The notes under the pieces are model-generated. The model was not told where the DNA came from. It made no database searches and saw only the letters and a program-made list of their open reading frames with translations. The position numbers and the translations under genes were made by a program. Source: Chelativorans petroleitrophicus (lineage in GTDB: Bacteria > Pseudomonadota > Alphaproteobacteria > Rhizobiales > Rhizobiaceae). From it: 64,000 nucleotides of DNA. The stretch spans positions 1 through 64,000 of the forward strand of contig NZ_JAODNV010000015.1 of NCBI RefSeq assembly GCF_025398195.1, given 5' to 3'. Of the stretch, positions 63,894 through 64,000 are shown piece after piece. Position 1 is the stretch's first letter, and every line of letters begins with the position of its first letter.

Positions 63894-64000
63894 TCAGGCG
63901 TACCACGCGCCAAGCACGACTTTCGTTGCGCCGCCGGCTTCGGCGACCTTTTGGGCGAAAGCCTCCACGTCGCTGCCCTGGTAGTGATAGGGATAGACAT
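63894..64000 (-). CDS. MBL-fold metallo-hydrolase, 3' end only
   Basis: The window ends within this gene. The last 34 codons before TGA (stop at 63896-63894) read VYPYHYQGSDVEAFAQKV...VVLGAWYA, a typical C-terminus of UlaG-like metallo-beta-lactamase-fold hydrolases. The catalytic histidines lie outside the window. Confidence 0.65.
   Translation of the reverse strand, partial: VYPYHYQGSDVEAFAQKVAEAGGATKVVLGAWYA

Noticed and set aside
1-64000. tRNA, rRNA, riboswitches, T-boxes, insertion sequences or phage attachment sites
   Set aside because: Intergenic regions were read for cloverleaf, aptamer and transposase features; none was convincing, including upstream of glyQ and ribB.

Overview
The window comes from a high-GC alphaproteobacterium, most likely a member of the Hyphomicrobiales close to the Phyllobacteriaceae (Mesorhizobium, Chelativorans or Aquamicrobium type). 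The evidence is an F0-only atp cluster (atpI-B-E-F'-F without F1 genes), a glyQ/glyS pair, NnrU, DUF1344 and DUF6101 proteins, a CIO-type cydAB, a GAAC-N7-GAAC LexA-type box, and short palindromic intergenic repeats of the rhizobial kind. The window is chromosomal: no IS element, phage module, CRISPR array, rRNA or tRNA was found.

1-10.6 kb is accessory and catabolic. A Liv-type ABC importer operon (livK-H-M-G-F) and a LigM-like tetrahydrofolate-dependent O-demethylase read leftward, with a FadR-type GntR regulator reading rightward beside them. The same 8-bp palindrome TGTATACA lies upstream of the demethylase, of livK and of the regulator. This suggests one self-contained regulon for uptake and demethylation of a methoxylated compound. 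An auxin-efflux-type carrier and an NDH-2 follow. 10.6-14.2 kb holds a CIO-type bd oxidase (cydAB) followed by a xylitol-dehydrogenase-like enzyme.

14.4-23.4 kb holds two more importers. The first is a LacI-controlled sugar operon (regulator, Tat-exported binding protein, two permeases, GH172/DUF2961 enzyme, no ATPase gene). The second is a tripartite tricarboxylate transporter (tctC-B-A). In all three importer operons a hairpin directly follows the binding-protein gene. 23.7-25.4 kb is a three-gene operon: a His-rich exported protein, a type-1 copper protein and an ECF sigma factor, with a plausible sigma-E-like promoter in front.

25.7-64 kb is mostly housekeeping: YfgM-like TPR protein and Der, a SleB-type hydrolase, the F0 ATP synthase cluster, TetR/NnrU, RNase HII, a PA0069-type radical SAM protein behind a LexA-type box, MoaB, IspE, an S49 peptidase, a TrmN6-like methyltransferase, a polyprenyl diphosphate synthase, a TPR-LysM protein, GlyQ/GlyS, Sua5, an FAD-linked dehydrogenase, UbiA, PurD, a PhyH-like dioxygenase, an acyl-CoA dehydrogenase, PdxH, a DnaJ-like protein, FabI, a histidine phosphatase, AroC, RibB and the end of an MBL-fold hydrolase.

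The most unusual locus is glyQ-glyS. Intergenic palindromic repeats have entered coding sequence: one forms the C-terminus of GlyQ and two lie in frame inside GlyS. GlyS also carries a separate in-frame segment of about 120 residues with clearly lower GC (49% over 300 nt, counted by hand) in a normally short, variable linker.
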